The notes below the pieces were generated by a model. That model searched no databases. It worked only from the letters and a program-made list of their open reading frames with translations, and was not told where the DNA came from. From NCBI GenBank assembly GCA_002794735.1, contig NBAZ01000001.1, positions 1,240,001 to 1,304,000 on the forward strand: DNA of 64,000 nt, read 5' to 3'. This DNA is from Pyrrhoderma lamaoense. Taxonomy: Eukaryota > Basidiomycota > Agaricomycetes > Hymenochaetales > Hymenochaetaceae. The position numbers and the translations under genes are program-made. How positions within the stretch are numbered: position 1 is the stretch's first letter; each line of letters begins with the position of its first letter. Below, in pieces: positions 50,243 through 61,556 of the stretch.

Positions 50243-50643
50243 TCACTCATTCCACACACTGGGACTGTTCTGCTGATACTTCAGAATACTCGCTCGTAAT
50301 CTCACGAGCGGAAGTATCAAGTCTTCCACTTGGATGTGCTGAACCCTAGCTTTCTTTTTCAACAACTCTGCACATTCATTCTAAGAAGGTCAACTTGATA
50401 CTGGTTGCACATTGACCTTTTGAGGCCTGGGTGGCCGTGCCGCTTCAGCAGCTTCTTTCGTTCTGTCTGCACCTTTGCAAGGGCATCTCGTCGCCGGACG
50501 CTGAGTTTTATACTTAATCAATATTGTTATCTTCATTCCTTCAATTTTATTTCGTTCATTTGGATTCAGTAAAAGGCCTCAGGTTGTACAGGTCCATAGT
50601 CATCATAAGACTTGTATTGAGGCATAAAACTACTGTTAAACAT
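50243..50643 (-). CDS. Possible small coding gene, about 95 aa
   Basis: Three exons can be joined in frame: MFNSSFMPQYKSYDDYGP, then YKTQRPATRCPCKGADRTKE through RPPRPQK, then NECAELLKKKARVQHIQ to KYQQNSPSVWNE. The last exon predicts an amphipathic helix. The splice sites are GT-AG and phases agree. Against it, the start would lie only 28 bp from the divergent start at 50672. An alternative Met near 50532 would relieve this. No family recognised, and it may be chance. Confidence 0.3.
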
Positions 50644-50671
50644 TTTTCCTGGTTGAATTCACCCGTTTCTA

Positions 50672-53520
50672 ATGTACAAAGCCATTTCTGTGTTGTTGCC
50701 TCTCTTCATCTTCCCTATCCATGTGTCCGGTCTCAATTATCCTTCGTCAATATCTCCCAGCGATGCAGTTGTGAGTTGTTAGCGTTTTTTTTTAGTTTTG
50801 GAATTGCTAATCTATTTGATCCGGTTTTTTATCAAATAAGTTAGCAGCACTTCTCGCGGACATACCACTGCTGTCCGTTGGGTTGGTGGGCTTCGCAGCT
50901 TTCACGTTTTTTTTCGTGATGCGAAGAATAAATCTGTACGTTGTCGTTGACCAAAACTCCCGTTAGATGAGTCTCACCCAGGATATATTAGTGTCACTAT
51001 CTACATACACCTCGCCGCTTTGTTTGCGTTTCTAGCAGCTATTTTTGATCTGAGCCAGATATTTCACAGGGGATATTGGGATACGATGTACGATCTGAAT
51101 ATCTCATCTGTCATGGTTTTTATGATCCTCCGTGACCTTGGACATTCTCTTTCATTTGGTTTCCGTTTTCTCTTCTTCTGGGGTTTCGTTTCCGAACCTC
51201 CCCGTGGTGAACTTCCCTTCGTCCCCGTCCCTGATAATCGTAGGCCAAACTTTATCTCCCTTGATTCAGAGGAGATATTACATAGCGGTAACTGGGCCCG
51301 AATGAAACTGCTTGGGATTTTTACGAAGTGGGCTTTACTACTTGTAGTGATCTCCGTTGCTGTCCTTCAGGCTCTTTGGAGACTGGTCAACACCTTTAGA
51401 ATGATTGGACCCGTGTATCTCACAGAATCAGGGATTGAGATCGGTCTTTCAGCCGCTTTTATTGCAAAAATAGTTCTCAACACGTTTTTATCACCTCTAA
51501 GACCCAGATGGCATACATTAAGGGATTATTCGCCCGTGATTCTGTCATTACTTATTGGCATGGGAATTGCTATCGGAAATATATTATGCTGTAAGTTATT
51601 GTGGCTTTTAGTGAAGCTCAGGTCCTTGTTTTACTCATTTTTTTGTTCACTTGTTCTCTTGTACTAAAAGTCAAGTTCTCTGAGGCAACACTTGGTCGAT
51701 TCTTACAAGCAATCGAATTATACATCTTGATCCTCTTCGTTCTTATTTCTGCTTTCTATAAGATGCCTGTGCGAACTAGCGTTGTTGCAGAGCTGGTAAG
51801 ACGTCGCCTTACAGCAGCCGGATTTATTGACACAGAGTTATCTCCTGGAGGGGATAATCGACATTCCCAAGTATCGATGGTACAAGCGCCCTACCAGTTC
51901 CCTCCTGTTCAACAAAGTCTTAATATCAACAGTTTACGCTCTAACGAAACCGGTAGGCCTAGCCTTACTGAGCGTATCTCTACTAGCTCTTTGTTTAATC
52001 CACGGGGTTTAACAAGACGGCAGGGTTCAACGCAGATCCGAGGACTTGCTTTAGGAAATAATGAGGAGGGGGATGAACGAAGGTTATGGAGTCAAGAAGA
52101 GGCGGAGTCAGGTCCAAGTCCTGCGCAGAGGAGCTTCCGCGCATCCATTGAGCAGACACCTAATCAGACGCCAACGGATGCTGCTAGAGAAGCTCCAGGA
52201 TGGAGAGACCCTGTGTTTACTTCTATTGTCCGAGAGGATCCTAGTTCAAGACCACCCCTTCCGATGGATAGGCCTATCTCTGAGGATTTAGAATCTCAAT
52301 CAAGGTTGCCTCAATTTACGGTTACCAAAGATTCTGAGATCTCTAGTATACGAAATGCGCTCTCGAGGGACGAATTTCGAAATGAAACTGACTCTCCAAT
52401 CTACGGATTGGATGGAATCATACGAAATTTACGAATCGGTGGGTCAAGTAACAGAGAAAGTAGTAATTCGGGCTCCTTTAGGTTGTCAGGCCTGGAAAGA
52501 CTATCACGACAGAAGGAGGAGCTTGATAAAAGCTTGGCTGGCCTACGTAGATTCTCCACAAATTCTACTGGACGTACAATCTCTCGTTTGCAATCCGATT
52601 CTCTTCAAAGCGAGTTTTCACTCTCAAAATTTCCTGAGCCACCATTCTTTGCGAGAAGCCCGCCATCGAATAGCTCGTCGTTAATTTCAGGGTTGAATGT
52701 GGTCAATGAGATTGACGGTCCTCCCCCATCATCTAAAAGCAAAGCCGCTTCTACGGCTATTAGCGATGATAGCCTGATTGTGGAAGACGTTGCGTTTGAA
52801 TTGATTCCACCTCGTATGCCTGCCGTCTCTGCCGAATTAATGAGACCACAAAATCAATCAATACCTACTATAGCTCGAGATAGCTTAGATAGTGTTCTTG
52901 GTGAGACGGGTATTGGCCGAGGTGTCCGACTTGGATCGCAAGGTACTCAATATGATGTAACTTCCTTCATTGGTGGTAAGTGTATTCATCTTCTCTATCT
53001 ATCGATCAAAGCCAACCTGATTTACTATCTCCCAGGCCTAACAACCCCAGGAGCACAGAGGAGTTCACCGTTAGCGGGGATATCGGAAAGGGATCGAATA
53101 GCGGATTCTGATGCGGATAGTGTTATCCCAGCAACGATTGGGGAGCTTACACGAATCCAAATCAACGACTCGCGCCGACTCTCCGAGGAACAGAGTGTTG
53201 CTGATAGTGGCTTTGGTGACGAATCGAGTCCGCCATTACGGCCTCCTTTACCAATTGCTGCTCCTTTGGTCCCTAAAGCTCCTTCACCGGAGACAGATCC
53301 CGTATCTCAACCGGCTCAAGTGTTGAAACCTCTTGTTCTGGGAAGAGCTTTTGGGCTGCCATCTGGGCCCCGTTCAAAACTTGAAATTAGCAATCCAATA
53401 CGAAGAAGCTCCGGCGTACTACGAGAAAATGCTTTCGAACGTCCTCGACCTGCTCCCTTAGTCCTCCGAGACCCCAACGATGTTCGACCCACACCACCTG
53501 AATCGCGCAAGTACTTCTAA
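50672..53520 (+). CDS. Seven-transmembrane protein with long Ser-rich cytoplasmic tail
   Basis: The start at 50672 gives a signal peptide (MYKAISVLLPLFIFPIHVSG) and a short luminal segment. Seven hydrophobic helices follow: IPLLSVGLVGFAAFTFFFVM, IYIHLAALFAFLAAIFDL, SVMVFMILRDLGHSLSFGF, ALLLVVISVAVLQALWRLV, IGLSAAFIAKIVLNTFLS, SPVILSLLIGMGIAIGNILC and IELYILILFVLISAFYKM. After the last helix come a short basic region (VAELVRRRLTAAGF) and a tail of more than 500 residues rich in Ser, Pro and Arg, probably cytoplasmic and phosphorylated. The tail contains no domain that I recognise. The topology is that of a receptor-like protein, but it does not match a GPCR class I can name. At least four introns, including one near 51590 and an in-frame one at about 52977-53037. 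Expressed in the same direction as the next gene. Confidence 0.75.
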
Positions 53521-54006
53521 CCTGAACTACAGTCATTCCGTGTCACCATGGTTTCATTGTTTTTTGCACTTCGTTCATACATGCTGACTTCTTTCTGTTC
53601 TAATTTTCTTTCTAACCCTCTTTCGTGTTGCCATGTCCATCTTTTAGGTCTCAATCATATGTAGTCTCTGGTATGAATCTGAATGGAGTCAAGGGACTGA
53701 TTTTTCTATTCACACAATGTGACCAATGTATCTGTATCATTATTATTGGAGTTTAGACAGCCTGAGTGTCCTCGAGTGTGTACATATATAGTTGTAGATC
53801 TGCGGTTACTCTTTATGGATTCACTTATTCGATCGTCATGACGCAATCACATTTACTTGAGGGGGAGCCAAATGCATCATCATATCAAATTAAACCATCC
53901 GTGATAGTAGCTGTTAGCAGTGTGACTACACGTATACAGACATCAACATTAAGCTTAGACATGTTTTCCGACTCTCCTATCCTCTGAACCCTCACCTTCT
54001 ACTCCC
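53521..54006. other. Intergenic region
   Basis: This 486-bp region separates two plus-strand genes. It holds the 3' UTR of the 7TM gene and the promoter of the J-domain gene; no motif is claimed. Confidence 0.45.
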
Positions 54007-55157
54007 ATGCCATCCAACTTTCCTGACTATTATGCCCTCCTTGACATCCAGAGCTCGGCAACGCAGGCCGAGATCCGTCAAGCATACAAGCGAGAATCAC
54101 TTAGATCACATCCAGACCGTCTTGTCAACGCGTCTCCAGAACAGAGACGCATAGCGACAGAAAAGTTCCAGGTAAAGAGAATCCCGTTACTCCGTTCCGT
54201 TTGTTCTCAAATCACTAATTGTATTGGTTCTTGCATCTCTGTCCTGTAACTGGCTCCGCTTCGGATCAACTGGGCATATCGTTCACCCACTCCTTGCATA
54301 TTTCCATTCTCTCCTCTCCAACCGTTTTTTCAAATTTTTGTGAACAATACAATACTAAACATACCACACCACACCACTCAACCCCAAACTGGTAAATAAA
54401 GTAAAGGCCGTCGCAGATGCATACTACGTTCTATCAGATCCAGAACGTCGGCGCGAATACGACACTCTACGCAAAGCCCAAGGTTACGATGGTACGGCCG
54501 ACCCGGGCGCCTCAGCTAACTTCTTCGCAAACTTTGCAAATATGTTTACCTCTGGAAATGGCTCTGGTGAATCAGAGACAGCTAACAGGACAGGTAACGC
54601 ACAGCGTCCTGATGCTAATGGTGTGTTTGGCGATGTGTTTGAGGAGGTATGTTAATATGCATCTCCATGACTAGTATGGCTCCCAGTGGCTTCTTAGTTT
54701 ATTCTTCTCTTGAAGCTAGCTATTATACTATACTTATGATTAAATAACTCACTATTCTTCTTTATTATTTATTTACAGCTTCTTCGACCTGAAGTCGAAC
54801 GTGTTGCTCCGTTCTGGTCTTGGTTAGGAACCGCAGCTGGTATGCTACCTTGTATACGAGCTTTGATTAATCCTAGTTAAAATTCCATCTCTAGGTGCAG
54901 CTCTTGGTTTTATTATTGCTAACTTCCCTGGCCTTTTAATGGGAGCATTCGCTGGTAGACAATTGGGTGCTATCAGAGACGCAAAGGGTAAGAGTGTTGC
55001 TGCTGTATTCACCCAGCTCGGGGAAACCAGAAGGCAGAGGTTTGTTCCATTCCACCAGTAGAAGTCAAAGGACATATTAGTAACTAATGTGACTTACCCC
55101 TCAGATCCTGCGTGCTCTTGCAGCTAAGGTTTTGGGGGCCGCCGCTGGTTCCATTTA
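54007..55157 (+). CDS. J-domain (DnaJ/Hsp40) protein
   Basis: J-domain proteins stimulate Hsp70 ATPase. The start at 54007 gives FPDYYALLDIQSSATQAEI, then RQAYKRESLRSHPDRL with the signature HPD. After an unusually long first intron (about 54172-54405) the domain closes with AVADAYYVLSDPERRREYDTL. A Gly/Asn-rich linker follows, then FWSWLGTAAGAALGFIIAN and LLMGAFAGRQLGAIRDAKG, a Gly-zipper hydrophobic segment that may enter a membrane. The last exon encodes ILRALAAKVLGAAAGSI. Joining it in frame needs one extra base in the G4 run 55020-55023, which would give QLGGNQKAEILRALA, as in related fungal J-proteins (recalled). Cellular location is unknown. Confidence 0.8.
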
Positions 55158-55694
55158 GTTGTGCCGTTTTATAGCCTACGTACATCGCTTTACTCTCTTT
55201 TCTTGATATTGTAAAGCATATTTCCGTATATGCTGTAGAGTTTTTCCGGTTCCATCAATCGCTGTCATGGAGATTTTTGATCATAAACAGATGCCTATAA
55301 TACTTTACAAAGTACAGGTTGTTCTCGAGATAAAGAAAATATGTTGGAAATAAGCTTTGCGTGGTATGTTTGTACGTTTGATGGAGACAGAAAGATATTT
55401 TCGCATAGAAAGTATGATGCCTTGAGATGATGATGTTAGAAAAGAAACAAGCAAAAAAACGAAAAAAAAAACGTAGTGACACCTCAATAAGATAAAAGTG
55501 TAAGAAAAATAAACTTTTTCTGAATGACATGGCCGTGACAAGAAAGTTCATTTGAAACCTTGAGATAAAATAAGAACCTATTTCCCAGAGTCCAAGAAAC
55601 CATAGAATAGGGAGTCCGATACTTAATCCTTGTGCTAGGTGTGTTGTCCCGATTTTGTTTTAGAGTTCATTCCGTAATGCAAACAAGTTAGATG
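55158..55694. other. Convergent 3' region
   Basis: This 537-bp region lies between the J-domain gene stop and the Ser-rich gene stop. A/T-rich frames on the minus strand are UTR-like noise; nothing else is recognised. Confidence 0.5.
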
Positions 55695-57125
55695 CTAGTC
55701 CCACATACTGCCTGTTTCACTATCGTCCATTCCCAAGGCATTTTGGGCTTCCCGTAAGGCTTCGTAGTCGCTAACGCTTCCAGCACCATTGGCAAGCGCG
55801 AGACTCAGCGCAGCCACAGCTTTATCGGTTCTTTTTGATGATTTAGGGCTAACCCTAGGCGAGTTTGCTTCAAACTTGGGGAAGGTACTTTGCTGAGATG
55901 GAGAAGAGGACGGGGAATTTGTTATGTTTGTGTATGAAACAGGGGATGGAACAGCTAACGGCAGCGACATCCGAGAAGAGTTATTTGAAGCTGATGAGAA
56001 TGAGAACGAAAGCGAAGGAGGGCTGAACTCGTTTGCGGATTGACGAAAACGAGGGGCGCCCTGCTGCTGATTTTGACCAGGCCGTAGGACTCCGCTTTGC
56101 AAAACAATACTATTCTCATCATCATCAGAAGATTCACATGATAAAGAACTCCGTTCTCGATCTTGTAGCGGTCTTCTGAATGGGTCGGGTCGTGCGAAAG
56201 TACTAGACACCGGTTCTCTACTATACGATGACCCTAGCGAAACAGCACGTTTCTTCGATGATGAGGCATTGTTATCAGAGGAAGATACGCAAGACGAATG
56301 GATTTCGACATCAGACTCTTCATCAGGGTCTTCGTTACCACTACTCGAACCAAATTTAGGAAGATAGTAAGAAGACTGATATGGTGAAGCGGCTGAAGGT
56401 CGCTTTCTTCCGCGTCTGTATCGTGGAGTTGACTTGTCCGATGGAGAGTTCATTTTGCTAGCAATCGAATGTCCAGAATTTCTGTGGGCCTCATATTCAC
56501 GCATTCTACGCACAAATCCTTCCCCAGCTTCGTTGATTGATTTCCGTAAATCGTTGAATGCACTTGAATGAAGTTTGGACAAATCATCACTAGGCCGTTC
56601 GTCCCTAAAATTGCCCACACCAGAAAGTAGTCCCTTGCCTTTCGTATCAGCCGAAATTTTTGAGTTGTAGAGTTGGAACGCATCCGACGTTGAAGCCAGC
56701 TGAGGGGTGGATGGTGCTGAGTTGCGCGGATTTCCAGGTGGCTGAGATTCTTCAGCTGGCGAACTAGGCATCTGCTCATCATATGGTGCCATTTCTATAT
56801 CCTGGGTGAGGTCCTAGGTGAGAATATGTGTTCAAGATGTCAACCATGTAGAAGCAGTTGAAAGAGCACGTACTGTCTCCCTCCTGACCCTCTTATTGCT
56901 CCGTCTCCAAACCTCGACATCCCATTTCTCAGGTGGCTGGGCAGCAAACGCACTGTAGGGGGAGGTTGGATACCTATTTATGAAACCATTGCCTATGAAG
57001 TATCTAGCTGCATGAGTTGTCTGTTGCGTTCGGCGGTCGTTTCTACTGATAGGAGAAACTGATGAGGAATCAAGAGACGAGTGGGAACGCGAGCGACGAT
57101 GGGACACCTTGAAAGGCGAAGACAT
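55695..57125 (-). CDS. Ser-rich hypothetical protein
   Basis: The start at 57125 gives MSSPFKVSHRRSRSHSS and a short ordered segment (PEKWDVEVWRRSNKRVRRET) encoded by exon 1. One intron (about 56820-56875) joins it to DLTQDIEMAPYDEQMPSSP. The rest is disordered, Ser/Pro-rich, with a basic patch (RYRRGRKRPSAAS), acidic stretches (DPDEESDVEIHS) and a C-terminal helix (DKAVAALSLALANGAG) before an acidic end GMDDSETGSMWD. The basic patch could be a nuclear localisation signal. About 450 aa. No domain recognised, so the function is unknown; the single clean splice makes the gene model reasonably sure. Confidence 0.7.
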
Positions 57126-58120
57126 GGACCCGAAGCAGAGGGCAATGGCCTTGTTTCTTATTCAGTCGAACGTCGGAGACAAGAGGGCGTTAGGCGTGGA
57201 TGGTCGGGGTCTGAGATGAAGAGGGTGAGAAGAGGACAGCCGTGTCGAAGTGGGTTACACACTGTGAGTATTAATGCTGTATATCTCTCAATGTATGCAC
57301 GGCCTTTGCCGTCACCCCAGTCTATAATAACCCTACGTAATATTACAATGTGGCTACTTTGACCTTTGCTTTTTGGTTACTTTACTATAGCTTGTATTAC
57401 ATTATGTAATCTATTTATCATTTAAACATCCTTTCGCTCTGACATCACTTCTTCGCTTCAGTATATCCGATAGCCTTCGTTCCCTTAATCTTCGCTTAAA
57501 TTACAATGCCCCTCATTCTACCCCAGCACAAGGCCACATCATAAAAACAAGCGAGGACGGAGCGATAATTCTCAAGTGTCCATGTCTCTAAAAAATGTTG
57601 TTGTGTTTTTACTCAGGATCCGACTCGAATCAATGCCGAAAACATCTCCTGGGTGCGAATAGCCGAGCCCACCTTTCCTTGCAAGGCGACTTGTGAGAAC
57701 GCGCTCACTTAACCTCGGTGCCTCTTGAAGAACCGATGACGGGTTGTCATTTTATACATCTCTCTTTGAATATCTTGTCATTTACTGGTCAAATCCGACA
57801 ACTCCGACCCTTATCATATACAGAATTATTTCTATTCTCATATATGTACATGTACAACAAGTGCCTTATCTTCACGGTCAGCAAGCACATCTAATTACAT
57901 ATGTTACTCGCGTAGAACTGCGTTTGCCCTGCTTGTACATGTAAATGATCTATTCAGTAGGCACTGCATGTAAAACAGTAGCGTAAATACATATGTCTAA
58001 TTCTGTTGCCTTTAATCAAATGGAACTTTGAATCTGCCGAAAGTGGATGTATTTCAGTACTCATGACCATTGCACGAAGTTCTCAATACAGTCTAGACAA
58101 AGCGATCTAAAATACGTAAG
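57126..58120. other. 1-kb intergenic region
   Basis: This region lies between the Ser-rich gene start and the stop of the next minus-strand gene. It contains the promoter of the former. Plus-strand frames (57081-57362, 57744-57944) are short and unsupported. Confidence 0.5.
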
Positions 58121-61082
58121 TCAGCTCCCAATATTTGTATTATTCACAAATTGACAAACCTTTTCTAGGAACCTCTGGCATGCTTCTCTCGTGGTCGAAC
58201 CCCATATGTTATCGCTTTTGTTGCAACTACCAGCTTCTTTACATAAAGTATGATTCAATTCTGGTATGGTTGCGATTTTCTGTAGAGATTCCACGAGGCT
58301 GGTAGTAACAGGAGAACTCAGAAGAACTTCCATGGCATACATAAATCAACATATCAAACGGGGATTGAACAGATAATTGACAAACCGGTGATAGTGTTGC
58401 CATGGTTTACAATTAATTCGAGAGCTTTGACGATTCTCACTGTTGCATCATCTATAGTAACTGACAAAGCTTCAGTCCCATGTTTCGTGATTTTGTTATC
58501 TGCCAAGATTAATAAAGCGTCGCGTAGATAGTCCCATAGTTCAGCAACGAGAAGTGGGTCGATACATCTTGCCAAGCTGAGTTGTAAATAGCTAGCCAAA
58601 GATACTAACAATACAAATCTGCATCCATGAAATAGACAGAACTAGGCCACAGTTAGCATACCTGCAAGATCCAAATTGACAGATATTCCCAGAGCTACAT
58701 TATAAGCTTCTTCATCATCCCAAGTTTTATACAGTTTACCAGAAGAAATAGTTCCTCCTCCGGTCAGACAATGGGCATGGACATTTGCAAGACAGCTAAG
58801 AAGAGATATTCTGATCCTTACAGGTGCTTGACAAAGGTAAGGCCCCTTCACTAACCCTGATAGCAGGGAAAGTAGACTTGTAGGCAATTGCCGCTCTAGA
58901 CCAGCAGTGCAGAATAATAATATAAAGTCAAAAAAAGGATCGAGCAAAGAGTAAAAGATGGTTGCGGGCCTTGAATGGTCCATATACCTAACAAATAAGG
59001 CTATCAGCGTAATAATATAATACAGATTATGTATCCAGATACCGCAAGAAACCCGAAAAAACTATTGACGATAGTCAGAATATTTTATAAAATGGGGTCT
59101 AGGGTTCAACTTGCTTGTAGTAACTTTTGAGAAAAATTTCGTGTCCTTCCTAAGTGCGATGAGCCCCATTTTAATAATGGGAGAATCTATTGATTTAAGG
59201 CATCTGATAATCTCGGTTGTCACTGCGCCATAACATTGTTTAACAAAGTTAAAAGGCATAGTCTTCTTAATCTTACAGAAAACATCTTTTCCAGCCTCGA
59301 GGTCGATATTCTCAGCGAATAAAACTAGAAGACGTTCAATCACAGCTATTTTGCTAACTTCGTCACATGCATCTTTTGATAGATGTATAACACTACGGAT
59401 CCCAAAAATTGCTCTGAAAAGACGAAGAGCGTTCAAAGGGGAAGAGCTTTCCCAATACAGCTGTTGCTAGAGAACCAATAAACATCTCGAGAGAACTAGA
59501 TTGATAATCTTCTTACATAAAAAGAGGTCAATGCAGCCTGAGGATCAAGCCTGATGGAACTCTCCATCATACGGATTAATGTAACCGGTACCCGATAGGG
59601 ATAATCACGTTCAGGAAGCTGAGCTTCTTTACCGGTAAGAAGTATATCAATACATAGCCAGCATGCAGTCTATCCAGTTCATTAATGTTTGCTATCAGTG
59701 AGGAATGAGAATGTTCCTCACTATCGAGACCACAGTTTCAAAGCCGATGAGGCGGGCATCATTCCATTTACTCCATGCCCAGGGTAAAGTATAACCCCAT
59801 TTTAGAAGTAATAGGGCCGGTTCATCCAGTCCTTTTCTCAAATCTACAGGCAAAGGAACCTTATCTCGAGGAAATAGGCTGTCCAGTAGTTCCGAAAGTA
59901 TCGTCGTAGTGTGGGGGCGAAAAGAAGCAGCGTTGATTTGTTCATTGTGTTCTACAGACTGGTTACCAACAATTAACACTAAAGTCCTATATCTTATTGA
60001 TTCGACAATATCCTCACCGCATAAAGCGCAATAAGCATTGAGCATGATAGTCTTAATTTCACAACATCGAAATCGCTTGGTGACACAAGAACCTGATTTT
60101 GATCGGCGTATTCTAGAGCCAGGGACTGTAGACTGTCGAGCAGATAGATAGATTTTTCACTGCGAAGACTGTTTGAGTACTTAATATCTATGACTCTATG
60201 TCTCATACCTGTCGCAAGATAAATTTCCCGTGATGTGAGGATAGATGACATATGCTGCGTATAATATACTAAGACAAAGCCGTTTTGCAGCAGGAGAAGC
60301 TTGCTTAGATGCAAGGTGAAGGGGAAGATCGCTCCATAAATCTATGAAAGGGCTAAGACTGCGGAGAGGCCCGTTCTTTAAGCTCACTTACGGGGTAACT
60401 GACTTGCTACACGAAGATTATCATGCTGTTGCTGTTCCCTTGAGACGCGTGGAAGTTGCTCTGAGACTCTTCTGAAGCCATCTTGTGTACATGCCACGCG
60501 TACTATGAATTCTGAGTAGTGAGAAAGCAGTACATCAACCCAGCAGGCGACCCCTTGATCATGGTGTAATAAATCTATGGTTTCAGAATAAAATATTTGA
60601 CGTAAGTTGAACAAACAGTGAAAGAGTTTTGGGTCGACTAATAGTAAATCAGAAAGAACCCACAGCCCGTGATATATCGGGTCTACGTACAGATACAGGC
60701 TACACTATTCATGTAATCATCGTCTTCAAATCCGATGTGTTCCTCATTTACAATGGCTGTAATAAAGCGGACAATGTCGGTGAGGCATACTTTAAGAATT
60801 TCAGCTGAGATTTCAGTCTAATCCAGATATTATCAGCTGAGAAATAAAATCATGACTAAGGAAAATCACAAGAGCTTGTTCCTCAAAGGTCCTAGATAGT
60901 GAGTAGAGCTTGTCAATGGCAAGCCGTAACCTTTGACACAGACTTTGTAGTGCTTGAGAGCCAGTTCTTGATGAAATTGAGGAAAAATCATTGATCAACT
61001 TTGTCATAGAGGTTGCTACTTTGTCAGAGTCCATAGCATCAAGACAGAAGCCGTTATCTATGTAGCTAGAGTTTCGCGCCAT
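58121..61082 (-). CDS. ARM/HEAT-like helical protein of unknown function
   Basis: The start at 61082 gives MARNSSYIDNGFCLDAMDSD. About ten exons join in frame by GT-AG introns, for example FEEQAL to TEISAEILKVCLTDIVRF, LEYADQNQ to TIMLNAYCALCGEDIVES, and FETVVSI to TACWLCIDILLTG. The translation is almost wholly helical with Leu-rich repeats (LPTSLLSLLSGLV, LLVAELWDYLRDALLILADN), suggesting an ARM or HEAT solenoid of about 850 aa. There is no membrane segment or enzyme motif. At about 60375-60405 the join of LRVASQLP to SLSPFIDLW needs either a very short 33-nt intron or one extra base. I cannot match it to a known solenoid protein. It is divergent from the acyl-CoA synthetase gene. Confidence 0.65.
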
Positions 61083-61556
61083 GTTCTGGACGAAAGCGTT
61101 TAAGTATCACGGGACTGCCAAGACAACGCGTCGAATTTCAATTTGTGGATTTCGATCTCTTCCCACGGCTGAAGCGAGAGTTTGGCAGGCAACTAGATTC
61201 TTACCGCTCTAACTCACAGGCGTCCAGTGGAATTGATGTCTCGACTTGTCGAATAAATTCGAAGTAATTGATGGGAAGGCTTCTCTGAGTCTAAATGGTC
61301 CTGCGTGAACACTGCCACGAGCCTAGGAACATGAGCCGAGTATCATGGGACCGGTACCAGATGACTTCTTTTAAATACCATGGTTCACTCCTAAGACCTT
61401 TTCTAATCCCATATTCTTCCCGTTATCTCTTCTACTTCTGCTATAAAATATGTCTGCCCCTCTTCTTCAAGGTTTGTCTCGTTGCTCGAGAAGCTCAAAT
61501 ACTTTTTGTAAATTATACTGATCTCACACATAGAGTTCCATCCAACGCCGGCTAGT
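61083..61556. promoter_or_regulatory. Divergent promoter region
   Basis: This 474-bp region separates divergent starts of the ARM-like gene and the acyl-CoA synthetase and should contain both promoters. No specific element is claimed. Confidence 0.4.

Noticed and set aside
50047..50259. Minus-strand frame beginning MCGMSDDEGKRKGDESG
   Set aside because: Overlaps the end of the small candidate gene in another frame; hydrophobic nonsense end and no support.
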